Assembly: GCF_900168025.1 (NCBI RefSeq)
Contig: NZ_FUYN01000004.1
Span: 176,206 to 240,205, forward strand
Length of the DNA stretch: 64,000 nt
From: Acetoanaerobium noterae
GTDB taxonomy: Bacteria > Bacillota > Clostridia > Peptostreptococcales > Filifactoraceae
Reading direction: 5' to 3'
Under the pieces are notes generated by a model. It did no database searches. It saw nothing but the letters and a program-made list of their open reading frames with translations, and was not told the origin of the DNA. Below, one piece after another: positions 17,501 to 26,411 of the stretch. Numbering within the stretch: position 1 is the stretch's first letter; each line of letters opens with the position of its first letter. The translations under genes were made by a program, and so were the position numbers.

Positions 17501-18544
17501 ATGGAAATATCAACTAAAAAAATTATATCTACCCTCGGAATACCTAGACTTATAATAATTACTTTTATGATTGTATTATGCGTTATGGCAGTTTTCCTTA
17601 AACTTCCACTTAATGACCTACTGTCTGACACTCTTATAAGAACTGGTATGAATGGAGTATTGGTTCTAGCTATGGTGCCAGGTATATTATCTGGAATTGG
17701 GCTTAATTTTGGTCTTCCTTTAGGTATAGTTTGTGGTCTCGTTGGAGGGCTTATCAGTATAGAAATGGATTTAACTGGATACATGGCATTTTTCGTAGCT
17801 ATCCTAGTCTCTATCCCAATGTCAGCTGTTGTAGGCGCTCTTTATGGATATCTACTTAATAGAGTAAAGGGCTCTGAGATGATGGTTGCCACTTATGTAG
17901 GATTTTCAGCTGTATCTCTTATGTGTATTGCATGGCTTATCATGCCATTTACAGCTGAAGAAGTAAAATGGCCTATAGGTGAAGGTCTTAGAACAACTAT
18001 AGCACTTACAGGTAGATATGATAAGATACTCGATCACACGCTTGCTTTTGATGTTTTTGGCGTTACTATCCCTACTGGATTATTGTTGTTCTTTTTCTTA
18101 TCTTGTTTTCTAATGGCTCTTTTCTTAAAAACTAAAACTGGAATGGCAATGAAAGCTGCTGGTGATAATCCAAGGTTCGCAGTTGCTTCTGGTATAAATG
18201 TTGATAAGCAAAGAATTGTGGGAACTATGATATCAACAATACTTGGTGCTGTAGGTATAGTAGTTTATGCACAAAGTTTTGGTTTCTTCCAGCTATATAC
18301 TGCTCCTTTGATGATGGGCTTTGCTGCAGTAGCTGCTATCCTTATAGGTGGCGCATCTGCTAGACGTGCTAACATGCTACATGTTATACTTGGTACATTT
18401 TTATTCCAAGGACTTCTTACTATTTCCCTTCCAGTTGCTAATAAAATAATAACTGAAGGTAACCTGTCAGAGGTACTAAGAATAATAGTACAAAATGGTA
18501 TAATTCTATATGCACTTACAAAAGTATCTTCAGGGGGTGACTAG
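17501..18544 (+). CDS. ABC importer permease, first subunit
   Basis: This is an integral membrane subunit of the importer, with 347 residues and about eight to ten helices. It is of the BPD_transp_2 type found with ribose, nucleoside and branched-chain amino-acid systems. Family marks are GIGLNFGLPLGIVCGLVGG near 65-85, the coupling-helix region TKTGMAMKAAGDNPRFAVASGINVDKQR near 215-245 and LIGGASARRANM. It starts one base after the ATPase stop and ends three bases before the second permease start, so the genes are translated together. It pairs with the next gene, whose sequence shares the same motifs. The substrate is not evident from sequence alone. Confidence 0.9.
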   Translation: MEISTKKIISTLGIPRLIIITFMIVLCVMAVFLKLPLNDLLSDTLIRTGMNGVLVLAMVPGILSGIGLNFGLPLGIVCGLVGGLISIEMDLTGYMAFFVAILVSIPMSAVVGALYGYLLNRVKGSEMMVATYVGFSAVSLMCIAWLIMPFTAEEVKWPIGEGLRTTIALTGRYDKILDHTLAFDVFGVTIPTGLLLFFFLSCFLMALFLKTKTGMAMKAAGDNPRFAVASGINVDKQRIVGTMISTILGAVGIVVYAQSFGFFQLYTAPLMMGFAAVAAILIGGASARRANMLHVILGTFLFQGLLTISLPVANKIITEGNLSEVLRIIVQNGIILYALTKVSSGGD

Positions 18545-18547
18545 AAT

Positions 18548-19843
18548 ATGGAAGCAGAAAAATTAGTTTTTGAAGAGAATAAACCTGAAAGTATGGGTTC
18601 AAACATTAAAAAAATACTATTTGATAATAGTGTAACTTTTATTTTTATCGTTCTATGTTTAGCTGGAGTTTATCTTTCTAAACAGCCTATCCCATTTATT
18701 GCGAATGAATTGATTCAGCGTATCACTAGAAACTCTTTTCTAGTACTTTCACTGATAATCCCTGTACTTGCTGGTATGGGTCTAAATTTCGGTATAGTAC
18801 TAGGCGCTATGGCTGGACAAATAGCAATAATTGCCGTAACCCACTTTAAAATAGGTGGAATAGCTGGTTTTGGATTAGCAGCTCTACTTACTATACCAAT
18901 TGCTTTATTATTTGGTTATTTTACTGCTAAATTACTTAATAAAACTAAAGGTCAAGAAATGATTTCTGGTATGATTCTAGGTTTCTTTGCTAATGGTTTA
19001 TATCAGCTTTTATTCTTATTCTTAGTTGGAACTATAATTCCTATGGATAACCCTACTCTAGTTTTAAGTGCAGGGATAGGGCTTAAAAACACAATAGATT
19101 TATCTGGTCCACAAGGAACAAAATATGCTCTTGATGCATTCGCCAAAATCCCTTTTATTAAATCAACTATTGTTTTTGCATTAGCAGGTACTGGCTACTA
19201 TGTATTTAGAATAATTCAAAGTAATAAAGATGAAAGACTTAAGATGGAAAGAAATAGTTTCATAATAAGAGCTGTTCTCTTTGCAGCACTTTTAATTATT
19301 TCATTCTATGTAAGTACTATTAAATCTCTTATTAACAACATATCAGTACCTCTTGCTACTGTGGTAGTTGTTGGGCTTTTATGTGTATTTAATGTATTTA
19401 TTCTAAAAACAAAAGCAGGCCAAGATTTTAGAAGTGTTGGCCAGGATATGAATATTGCTAAAATATCTGGTATTCCAGTTGATAAGATTCGTATAAGAGC
19501 TATCCTTATCTCTACTGTACTTGCTGGTTGGGGTCAGCTTATCTTCCTGCAAAATATAGGAACTCTTAATACTTATGGAAGTCATGAGCAGGTTGGTACA
19601 TTTGCAATTGCTGCTCTTCTAATAGGTGGAGCTTCTGTTACAAAGGCAACTATAGGACAAGCTATCATAGGAACAGCACTATTTCATACCCTATTTATAG
19701 TTTCTCCTCAAGCTGGTAAAAACTTATTTGGAAATGCACAAATCGGTGAGTATTTCAGGGTTTTCGTAGCTTATGGAGTTATAGGGGTATCCCTTGGACT
19801 ACATGCTTGGAAGCAGCTTTTCGACAAGAAAAACAAGAAGTAA
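18548..19843 (+). CDS. ABC importer permease, second subunit
   Basis: This is the second BPD_transp_2-type permease of the importer, with 431 residues. It is longer than its partner because of an N-terminal extension and an inserted loop near 175-250. It repeats the partner's motifs: GMGLNFGIVLGAMAGQ near 78, TKAGQDFRSVGQDMNIAKISGIPVDKIR in the coupling region, and LIGGASVTKATIG. The two permeases should form a heterodimer carrying the transport path. A good terminator at 19856-19889 ends the operon, so the full set is binding protein, ATPase and two permeases. Confidence 0.9.
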   Translation: MEAEKLVFEENKPESMGSNIKKILFDNSVTFIFIVLCLAGVYLSKQPIPFIANELIQRITRNSFLVLSLIIPVLAGMGLNFGIVLGAMAGQIAIIAVTHFKIGGIAGFGLAALLTIPIALLFGYFTAKLLNKTKGQEMISGMILGFFANGLYQLLFLFLVGTIIPMDNPTLVLSAGIGLKNTIDLSGPQGTKYALDAFAKIPFIKSTIVFALAGTGYYVFRIIQSNKDERLKMERNSFIIRAVLFAALLIISFYVSTIKSLINNISVPLATVVVVGLLCVFNVFILKTKAGQDFRSVGQDMNIAKISGIPVDKIRIRAILISTVLAGWGQLIFLQNIGTLNTYGSHEQVGTFAIAALLIGGASVTKATIGQAIIGTALFHTLFIVSPQAGKNLFGNAQIGEYFRVFVAYGVIGVSLGLHAWKQLFDKKNKK

Positions 19844-19855
19844 TATAATCAGATA

Positions 19856-19889
19856 AAACCCCGTATTCAAATTGTATACGGGGTTTTTA
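19856..19889 (+). terminator. Intrinsic terminator of the ABC importer operon
   Basis: AACCCCGTAT pairs with ATACGGGGTT around a loop of about nine bases, followed by a T run on the plus strand, 13 bases past the second permease stop codon. Confidence 0.9.
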
Positions 19890-20017
19890 CATCCAACCAA
19901 TATTTGCTTAAAACTTTTAGTTTAAACATTCCTTTTAAATAGTGTTTTAATTATAGCTATTTTCTCAAATAAAATTGTATAATAATTTTATATAGAATTA
20001 TTTTTCAGGAGGATTAT

Positions 20018-20944
20018 ATGAGCGCAGAATATAGAATAAAAACATTTTCAGCTTTAACTGAGAAAGAAGTCTCAGCCTTATATGAATTTTGTAATTCTCA
20101 GCAAATAGAAGATTTTTATTCTGATTTAAATGAAATGAAAAAATACTATTCCTCAAATGTATTGAATAAAGGAGAAAACCACTTTAGTCTATGGGTAAAT
20201 GATGATATTAAAGCATGCGGCGGATATGTGGATTTGATGGCTAAAGAAAAAAATGAAATCTATATTACTCAAGCTTTTTCTGCAGAAGATAATAAAAAGT
20301 ACTGGGAGCTACTTTATTCTAATCTTTTAAGTTCTATGAGTAAGCGACTTGATCAAGCAATATTAGATGAGGTTTATATCAAGCTAGGACTAAGAGGTAA
20401 AAGTAGTCTTATTTATAGCTGGAGCATAGATGAAAATTTTATAGATGATTTTGATATGCTAAAACTAAAATATGATTTATCAAAAGCTTCTACTTTTGAA
20501 GATGCTCAAAATTTAGTTTGTCATAAGAACCTATCTGTTGAAACCTGGGAAATATTCAGAGATATTCACGATAAAGCTTTTGTCCCAATTCCAAACGGTG
20601 GTAGATTGGATTCAGATTCATACGAGGAATATATGACTACAGTTGATGATACTACTTCTAATTTGATTTATTACTACAATAATCTTCCTATTGGCATATC
20701 GATTTTTGCTAAGGATGATTCAGAAATATTTCTCGATGCTCTAGCTGTAAATCCTGAGTTTCATTCAAAAGGCTATGGGAAATTAATCCTTAAGTATTTA
20801 AGTGGCAATCTAAAGACTCAAGGCTATAAGAGCATTAAATTAATTGTTGCTAACAATAACGCTCCTTCTTATAATTTATATCTTAAGTATGGCTTTGTTC
20901 TTGATAAAATCTATGTTAAATGGATGAAAAAGAAATTTAAATAA
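20018..20944 (+). CDS. Two-part GNAT-family acetyltransferase
   Basis: This 308-residue cytoplasmic protein ends in a GNAT domain (about 165-305). Its acetyl-CoA loop is VNPEFHSKGYGKLILKYL, and its C-terminal motif is NNNAPSYNLYLKYGFVLDKIYVKW. The N-terminal half (about 1-155) contains a weaker GNAT-like pattern, so this may be a tandem-GNAT protein with one active site. AGGAGG precedes the ATG, and its own AT-rich promoter region follows the importer terminator, so it is probably monocistronic. The two-way terminator at about 21012-21052 ends it. The acceptor is unknown. Confidence 0.83.
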   Translation: MSAEYRIKTFSALTEKEVSALYEFCNSQQIEDFYSDLNEMKKYYSSNVLNKGENHFSLWVNDDIKACGGYVDLMAKEKNEIYITQAFSAEDNKKYWELLYSNLLSSMSKRLDQAILDEVYIKLGLRGKSSLIYSWSIDENFIDDFDMLKLKYDLSKASTFEDAQNLVCHKNLSVETWEIFRDIHDKAFVPIPNGGRLDSDSYEEYMTTVDDTTSNLIYYYNNLPIGISIFAKDDSEIFLDALAVNPEFHSKGYGKLILKYLSGNLKTQGYKSIKLIVANNNAPSYNLYLKYGFVLDKIYVKWMKKKFK

Positions 20945-21011
20945 TAAAACTCAACTCATTAGTACAATACAAATTGCTAAAGTTTTCTGGAAGATTATTT
21001 TATCCATAATA

Positions 21012-21052
21012 AAAAAAGCTACTAGAATAATTTTTCTAAGTAGCATTTTTTA
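21012..21052. terminator. Two-way terminator between GNAT gene and corrinoid operon
   Basis: GCTACT-AGAA and TTTCT-AAGTAGC form the stem, flanked by A-rich and T-rich tracts on the two sides. It can end the plus-strand GNAT transcript and the 18-kb minus-strand corrinoid operon whose last gene, hemL, stops at 21103. Confidence 0.8.
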
Positions 21053-21102
21053 TTATTTTATAATTAATGATGATTATTTTAAATTGCTATCTATATCTAG
21101 CA

Positions 21103-22398
21103 TTATATGTTATGAATAGCCTTAAGTGCTTCTTTATGGCAAATAATAGTATATTCAAGCTCTTCATCAGTAATTGCAGTGTTTACAAATAAGCCTTCAA
21201 ATTGTGCTGGTGGAAGCAAGATTCCTTTGTTTAGCATAAATCTGAAAAACTCTCCATATTTATCAGTATCAGATTTTTGGACATCCTGATAATTTGCAAT
21301 TTCTCCCTCTGCAAAGAAGAATGATATCATGGATTTCACTCTAGTTATTGTGTAATTAAGTCCAAGGTCAGATAAATTTTTCTTAAAGCCTTGCTCTAGT
21401 TTTATAGCTTTTGCTTCGAGTTCACTATATATGCTTGGATTTTCTCTTAATCTTTGAAGAGTTTTGAGTCCCATATGCATAGCAAGTGGATTTCCCGATA
21501 AGGTTCCTGCCTGATATACTCCACCTAGAGGCGAAACTACCTGCATGATTTCTCTTTTCCCACCATAAGCACCTACTGGAAGTCCTCCACCAATTATCTT
21601 TCCAAAGCATACCATGTCTGGCTCGATACCATACACTTCGCTCACACCACCATAAGCTATCCTAAACCCTGTTATTACTTCATCTAGGATAAGAAGTATC
21701 CCTTCATCCTTCGTAAGCTTTCTAAGTTGTTTTAAGAAGTCTGGACAAGGTGGCACAACTCCCATGTTTCCTGGAACTCCTTCTATTATTATTGCTGCTA
21801 TTTGGTCCTTGTTTTGATTTATTGCGGATTTTACTGATTCTATATCGTTAAATGTACATACTATTGTGTCTTTTATTACATCCTCTGGCACTCCAAGGCT
21901 TGTAGGAGCATTAAAGGTAAGCGTTCCAGAGCCTGATTTTACAAGTAGGCAATCTGAATGACCATGATAGCACCCCTCAAACTTAATCAGCTTGTCTTTT
22001 CTAGTGTATCCCCTAGCTGTACGAATTGCACTCATAGTTGCCTCTGTTCCTGAGTTGACCATTCTAACCATCTCACAAGCAGGATATGCTTTAACTATTT
22101 CCTGAGCCATATCTACTTCAATGTATGAAGGAACACCGTATGTAATGCCTTTTTCAAGAGATGATTTAAAGGTCTCTATCATTTCAGGATCATTATGCCC
22201 AAAAATAAGTGGTCCCCATGATGAAATATAGTCTAAGTATTTATTGCCATCTATATCGTAAATATATGCTCCATCAGCTCTATCTACAAAAATAGGAGCT
22301 TTGTCTACTGAGCCAAAGGCTCTTACTGGACTATTTACTCCTCCTGGAATATAGTTTTTAGCTTTATCATACAAAGCATTTGATTTATCTCTATTCAT
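21103..22398 (-). CDS. hemL: Glutamate-1-semialdehyde 2,1-aminomutase
   Basis: HemL converts glutamate-1-semialdehyde to 5-aminolevulinate using pyridoxal phosphate, the second committed step of the C5 route. The 431-residue sequence is full length. It starts with the family hallmark YIPGGVNSPVRAFG and has MVNSGTEATMSAIRTARG for cofactor phosphate binding, DEVITGFR with the cofactor-contacting aspartate, and FGKIIGGGLPVGAYGG with the Schiff-base lysine. AAAGGAG precedes the ATG. It is the final gene of the corrinoid operon, 23 bases after hemB. Since heme-specific genes are absent here, it probably serves corrin synthesis. Confidence 0.97.
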   Translation of the reverse strand: MNRDKSNALYDKAKNYIPGGVNSPVRAFGSVDKAPIFVDRADGAYIYDIDGNKYLDYISSWGPLIFGHNDPEMIETFKSSLEKGITYGVPSYIEVDMAQEIVKAYPACEMVRMVNSGTEATMSAIRTARGYTRKDKLIKFEGCYHGHSDCLLVKSGSGTLTFNAPTSLGVPEDVIKDTIVCTFNDIESVKSAINQNKDQIAAIIIEGVPGNMGVVPPCPDFLKQLRKLTKDEGILLILDEVITGFRIAYGGVSEVYGIEPDMVCFGKIIGGGLPVGAYGGKREIMQVVSPLGGVYQAGTLSGNPLAMHMGLKTLQRLRENPSIYSELEAKAIKLEQGFKKNLSDLGLNYTITRVKSMISFFFAEGEIANYQDVQKSDTDKYGEFFRFMLNKGILLPPAQFEGLFVNTAITDEELEYTIICHKEALKAIHNI

Positions 22399-22420
22399 AA
22401 TAAGTCTCCTTTAGCTTGTT

Positions 22421-23380
22421 TTATAGCATTTTTGCAATATCTTTAGCAAAATAAGTTATTATTATATCTGCTCCCGCTCTTTTTATACTAACCATTGTTT
22501 CATAAATCACAGATTCATTCATAATACCTTGCTCTACTGCCATCTTTAACATAGCGTATTCTCCGCTTACATTGTATGCAGCTACTGGTATGTTGTATGA
22601 GCTCTTTACTCTACTAATCACATCCATATAAGACATAGCAGGCTTTACCATTACTATGTCTGCACCTTCTTCTATATCCAGCTCAACTTCTCTTAGGGCT
22701 TCATCAGTGTTATGAAAGTCCATCTGGTAGGTTTTTCTGTCTCCAAATCCAGGTGCAGATGAAGCTGCTACTCTAAATGGTCCATAGTATGCAGAAGCGT
22801 ATTTTGCACTATATGCCATTATCGGAGTGTTATAAAAGCCGCTCTCATCCAGTAGGCTTCTAATTGCCCCTATTCTTCCATCCATCATATCAGAGGGAGC
22901 AACCATATCTGCTCCAGCTTTAACATGACTTAGAGCAATCTTAGCAATATAGTTTATTGTTACATCATTTAGCACTTCTCCAGCTTCAGAAATAATTCCA
23001 CAATGTCCATGCGTGGTATATTGACACATGCATACATCTGTTATTACATAAAAATCAGGAGCATAGCTCTTTATTCTTCTTATTGCCTTTTGAACTATTC
23101 CATTTTCATCATAGGCACTAGTAGCTTCTTCATCTTTTAATTCAGGTATACCAAAGAGCATAACTGAATTTATACCAAGACTCTTTAGCTCTTTTATTTC
23201 GTCATCAAGCATATCCACAGAGTAATGATAGCAATCCTTAAGAGAGGAGATTTCACGTTTTATTCCCTCTCCTTCTACTACAAATATAGGATATACAAGT
23301 CCAGACTTATTAAGATGAGTTTCTCTTACTAAAGCTCTTACATTTGCTGTACTACGAAGTCTTCTAGGTCTTTTAATCAT
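22421..23380 (-). CDS. hemB: Porphobilinogen synthase (5-aminolevulinate dehydratase)
   Basis: HemB joins two 5-aminolevulinate molecules to give porphobilinogen. The 319-residue sequence has the zinc-binding cysteines in DVCMCQYTTHGHCG, the first active-site lysine in MAYSAKYASAYYGPFR and the Schiff-base lysine in IVMVKPAMSYMDVI. RPRRLRS at the N-terminus is typical. The three-cysteine site indicates the zinc-dependent type. It follows cobA-hemD with a one-base gap in the operon and precedes hemL. Confidence 0.97.
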   Translation of the reverse strand: MIKRPRRLRSTANVRALVRETHLNKSGLVYPIFVVEGEGIKREISSLKDCYHYSVDMLDDEIKELKSLGINSVMLFGIPELKDEEATSAYDENGIVQKAIRRIKSYAPDFYVITDVCMCQYTTHGHCGIISEAGEVLNDVTINYIAKIALSHVKAGADMVAPSDMMDGRIGAIRSLLDESGFYNTPIMAYSAKYASAYYGPFRVAASSAPGFGDRKTYQMDFHNTDEALREVELDIEEGADIVMVKPAMSYMDVISRVKSSYNIPVAAYNVSGEYAMLKMAVEQGIMNESVIYETMVSIKRAGADIIITYFAKDIAKML

Positions 23381-23381
23381 T

Positions 23382-24878
23382 TTATTTTTGCGCCTCCATC
23401 AAAATTGTCTCAAGTACTCCGTCAATACTGTAGGACTCAGCCTGAGCATGAACTTTTTTCCCATGCTCCTTTATTGTTTCACTTGTTATCGGTCCAATAG
23501 AGATTATTTTAGTTTCCTCAAGTTTCTTTAATATATTTTCATCTATCATTTCATAAAAATTACTAACTGTAGACGAGCTTGTAAATGTAATATAATCTGC
23601 TCCATCAAGAAGCTCATTTCTAGTTTCTTCATCAAGCTCTTCTATCTCAGATTTATATATTTTAACTTCATCTATGGTGCATTTATCTTCTAGTATTTTT
23701 ATTAATATATCTCTTGCCCCTTCTGCTCTTGGAAGTAAAATTTTACTATCTTTTGTCACTTCTTCCAGTAATAGAGCTCCTAGCTCTTCTGCAACAAATC
23801 TTTTCGGCATCAAATCATACTTTATACCATAGCTAAGCAGCTCTTTAGAGGTTGCTTCTCCTATAGAAGCAATCTTTAAGTGACTTAATTTTCTTGCGTC
23901 AAAGCTTTCTAAAAGCTCATCCATAAATATCCTTACTCCATTTTGACTTGTAAATACAAGGTGAGTATAGGAATCTAATTTAGCAATAGCTTCTTTTAGC
24001 TCGTTATTATTTTTCTCAACTATTTTAATTGAAGGACATTCAATGACCATAGCTCCTAAATCCTCAAGAGTTTCTACTAGAGAGCTTGCTTGATTTCTAG
24101 CTCTAGTAACTATAACTCTTTTAGAATGAAGTGGTTTAGATTCAAAAAAATCAAGCTCATTTTTTAGATTTATTACTGTTCCTACTGCAATCAAGCTAGG
24201 CGGCCTAACTTCATCAGTAAATCTGTCATTTATTATTTCATCTAGAGTAGTAGTAATAGTTTTTTGGCTAGGGTGAGTCGCCCATGAAATAAGTGCAACA
24301 GGAGTTTTAGAATCCTTACCAGAATCACATAGACCTTTAGCAATATTTTTAAGATTTGCAACTCCCATATAAAACACCAAAGTTCCATCTAGCTTTGCTA
24401 AAGCATCATAATTTAGCTCATCTTCTTCAGATTTTAAATGCCCGGTAATAAGATGAAGTGATGATGCATGGTCTCTATGCGTTATAGGAATCCCCGCATA
24501 AGCTAGTCCTCCTATTCCTGAAGTAATTCCTGGTATTATTTCAAAGTCAACATTGTTTTGGTAGAGAAGCTGGCCTTCCTCTCCCCCTCTTCCAAAAACA
24601 TAAGGATCTCCACCTTTTAATCTAACAACTGTTTTTCCTGCTAGTGCTTCATCTACAAGAAGTTGTGATATATCCTCCTGCTTCATTGTATGCTCTTTAG
24701 ACGCTTTTCCAACATACACTAGTTTTGCAGATTTCTGATTGTATTTAAGAAGCTTTGGATTAGCTAGTCTATCGTAAACTATTACATCAGCTTTCTTTAT
24801 CGCATTCATACCATTTACTGTTATAAGTCCTGCATCACCAGGTCCTGCACCTACTAGATATACTTTACCTTTTTTCAT
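23382..24878 (-). CDS. cobA-hemD: Uroporphyrinogen-III C-methyltransferase/synthase fusion
   Basis: This 498-residue fusion catalyses two steps. The C-terminal HemD half (about 255-498) cyclises hydroxymethylbilane to uroporphyrinogen III. The N-terminal SUMT half (about 1-245) adds two methyl groups from S-adenosylmethionine to make precorrin-2. The SUMT domain shows VGAGPGDAGLITVNG, VRLKGGDPYVFGRGGEE and GIPITHRD; the HemD domain begins RVIVTRARNQASSLVETLEDLGA. Such fusions are common in clostridia. The ATG at 24878 with GGAGG six bases upstream is favoured over the longer start at 24896. The frame overlaps hemC by 14 bases. The fusion diverts all uroporphyrinogen III towards siroheme and corrin. 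Confidence 0.96.
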   Translation of the reverse strand: MKKGKVYLVGAGPGDAGLITVNGMNAIKKADVIVYDRLANPKLLKYNQKSAKLVYVGKASKEHTMKQEDISQLLVDEALAGKTVVRLKGGDPYVFGRGGEEGQLLYQNNVDFEIIPGITSGIGGLAYAGIPITHRDHASSLHLITGHLKSEEDELNYDALAKLDGTLVFYMGVANLKNIAKGLCDSGKDSKTPVALISWATHPSQKTITTTLDEIINDRFTDEVRPPSLIAVGTVINLKNELDFFESKPLHSKRVIVTRARNQASSLVETLEDLGAMVIECPSIKIVEKNNNELKEAIAKLDSYTHLVFTSQNGVRIFMDELLESFDARKLSHLKIASIGEATSKELLSYGIKYDLMPKRFVAEELGALLLEEVTKDSKILLPRAEGARDILIKILEDKCTIDEVKIYKSEIEELDEETRNELLDGADYITFTSSSTVSNFYEMIDENILKKLEETKIISIGPITSETIKEHGKKVHAQAESYSIDGVLETILMEAQK

Positions 24879-25779
24879 AGCTTTCCTCCAATGCACGTTT
24901 CATTTTCTTAGCTAAGGTTCTTCCTAGTTCATCTGCATTATCTGTTGTTCCAGTTATGTTATCTCTGATTAATTTACTACCTTGCTCATCTCCATAAACA
25001 GCATAGATAGTAATTTTATCTTCGTTTATTTCGCAGTATGCTCCTACTGGAGCATGGCATCCGCCTTCGATTTCTTCTAGGTACGCTCTTTCTGCTATGT
25101 ACTGAATTCTAGAGCATCTATCCTCCACTTTGCTAAGTACTGCAATTACTTGGTAGTCATTCGTTCTGGTTTGAAGTGCTAGGATTCCTTGACAGGGTGC
25201 TGGAATCATAGTCTTCTCATCAAAATAATGAGAAATCTCGTTTTCTCTACTTATTCTCTTTAGCCCTGATGCTGCTAAAATAATCCCATCTAAATTTTGT
25301 GTATGAAGCTTATTTATTCTAGTATCTATATTTCCACGTATAGGCTCAAATTCTGCTTTTGGATAGGCTGCTTTAAATTGATAGCTTCTTCTTTTACTTC
25401 CTGTTCCAATAATCATAGTTTCGAGCATGCTGAGGTCTTCTAGCTTAAGGTTATTTTTTAAAATAAGTGCATCTCTTGGGTCTTCTCTTTTAGGAATGAC
25501 TGGAAATACTAATCTCTCATCCATTTTAGTAGGCATGTCCTTCATAGAGTGAACTGCCATGTCTATTTCGTAAGATATAAGCTGCTCCTCTATCTCTTTT
25601 ACAAAAATACCTTTATCATTCATTTTATCAAGTGGTATGTCTTGAATTTTATCCCCTTTTGTCTTTATTACTTTAATCTCAAAATTAACATTTGGGTTTA
25701 GTTTGCTTAGCTCATTGACGATAAGCTTTGTCTGAGTCAAAGCTAGCTGACTTCCTCTACTTCCAACTATTATTTTCAT
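24865..25779 (-). CDS. hemC: Hydroxymethylbilane synthase (porphobilinogen deaminase)
   Basis: HemC polymerises four porphobilinogen units into hydroxymethylbilane on a dipyrromethane cofactor. The 304-residue sequence starts IIVGSRGSQLALTQT, carries MAVHSMKDMPT with the catalytic aspartate region, PAPCQGILALQ, and EGGCHAPVGAY whose cysteine holds the cofactor. It overlaps the precorrin-2 dehydrogenase stop by four bases (ATGA) and the cobA-hemD start by 14, indicating tight translational coupling. The length is normal. Confidence 0.97.
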   Translation of the reverse strand: MKIIVGSRGSQLALTQTKLIVNELSKLNPNVNFEIKVIKTKGDKIQDIPLDKMNDKGIFVKEIEEQLISYEIDMAVHSMKDMPTKMDERLVFPVIPKREDPRDALILKNNLKLEDLSMLETMIIGTGSKRRSYQFKAAYPKAEFEPIRGNIDTRINKLHTQNLDGIILAASGLKRISRENEISHYFDEKTMIPAPCQGILALQTRTNDYQVIAVLSKVEDRCSRIQYIAERAYLEEIEGGCHAPVGAYCEINEDKITIYAVYGDEQGSKLIRDNITGTTDNADELGRTLAKKMKRALEESYEKR

Positions 25780-26411
25780 AATATCTCCTCGCCGATTATA
25801 TCTTCTAACTCTTCTTTGCTCATATGGACTAGCTTTTCTAAAAGCTTCGCCTTGGTTTCATAATCATTTTGGGATTTTATTTTTTTTCGTGCTAAATCTA
25901 ACAGCTTAAGCTTGTCTATATCAAGGGTTTCTAATACCTTTTCTATCTCACTTTTTAAATACTGGCAATAAATAGGACTTGCTCCAGATGTTGATATTGC
26001 AAGCAATAGCTCTTGTTTTTGTATAGTAATAGGATTTATAAAATCTGAATGCGTAGCATCGTCACAGCGTAAATGCCATATCTTATTTGATTTTGCATAG
26101 GTTTCAATTTCTTGATTTAATAAAATATTATCAGTACAAATAAATATAATGTCAGAATTTTCAAGATATTCGTAGTGCTTGTTTAAATCTAAAGCCTCTT
26201 CTATTAGCATGATACTTGTATTAGACTGAGTCTTTAATCTATTTACCTGCTCCTTGGTTTCAAGCTTAATTTCCTTTGAAATAACGTAAATATTTGCTGA
26301 TTTATCTACTAAACCTTTTAGCTTCCTTAAGCCTACTGCTCCTAAGCCGATTATAAGAGCAGATTTCGTGGTTAAATTCAGCATAACAGGATAATAGTTT
26401 TTTTTATCCAA
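25776..26411 (-). CDS. Precorrin-2 dehydrogenase (SirC/Met8 type)
   Basis: This enzyme oxidises precorrin-2 to sirohydrochlorin with NAD and is equivalent to the N-terminal part of CysG. The protein begins with the family start KNYYPVMLNL followed by a Rossmann motif (ALIIGLGAVGLRKLKGL). ISTSGASPIYCQYLKSEIE near 130-150 matches the dehydrogenase/chelatase helix. A TTG at 26411 is proposed as start, with GAGGAG ten bases upstream; TTG codons at 26417 and 26429 are alternatives. It overlaps the hemA end by eight bases. Some relatives also insert metal, which would matter because no separate cobalt chelatase is seen in the operon. Confidence 0.87.
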   Translation of the reverse strand: MDKKNYYPVMLNLTTKSALIIGLGAVGLRKLKGLVDKSANIYVISKEIKLETKEQVNRLKTQSNTSIMLIEEALDLNKHYEYLENSDIIFICTDNILLNQEIETYAKSNKIWHLRCDDATHSDFINPITIQKQELLLAISTSGASPIYCQYLKSEIEKVLETLDIDKLKLLDLARKKIKSQNDYETKAKLLEKLVHMSKEELEDIIGEEIL

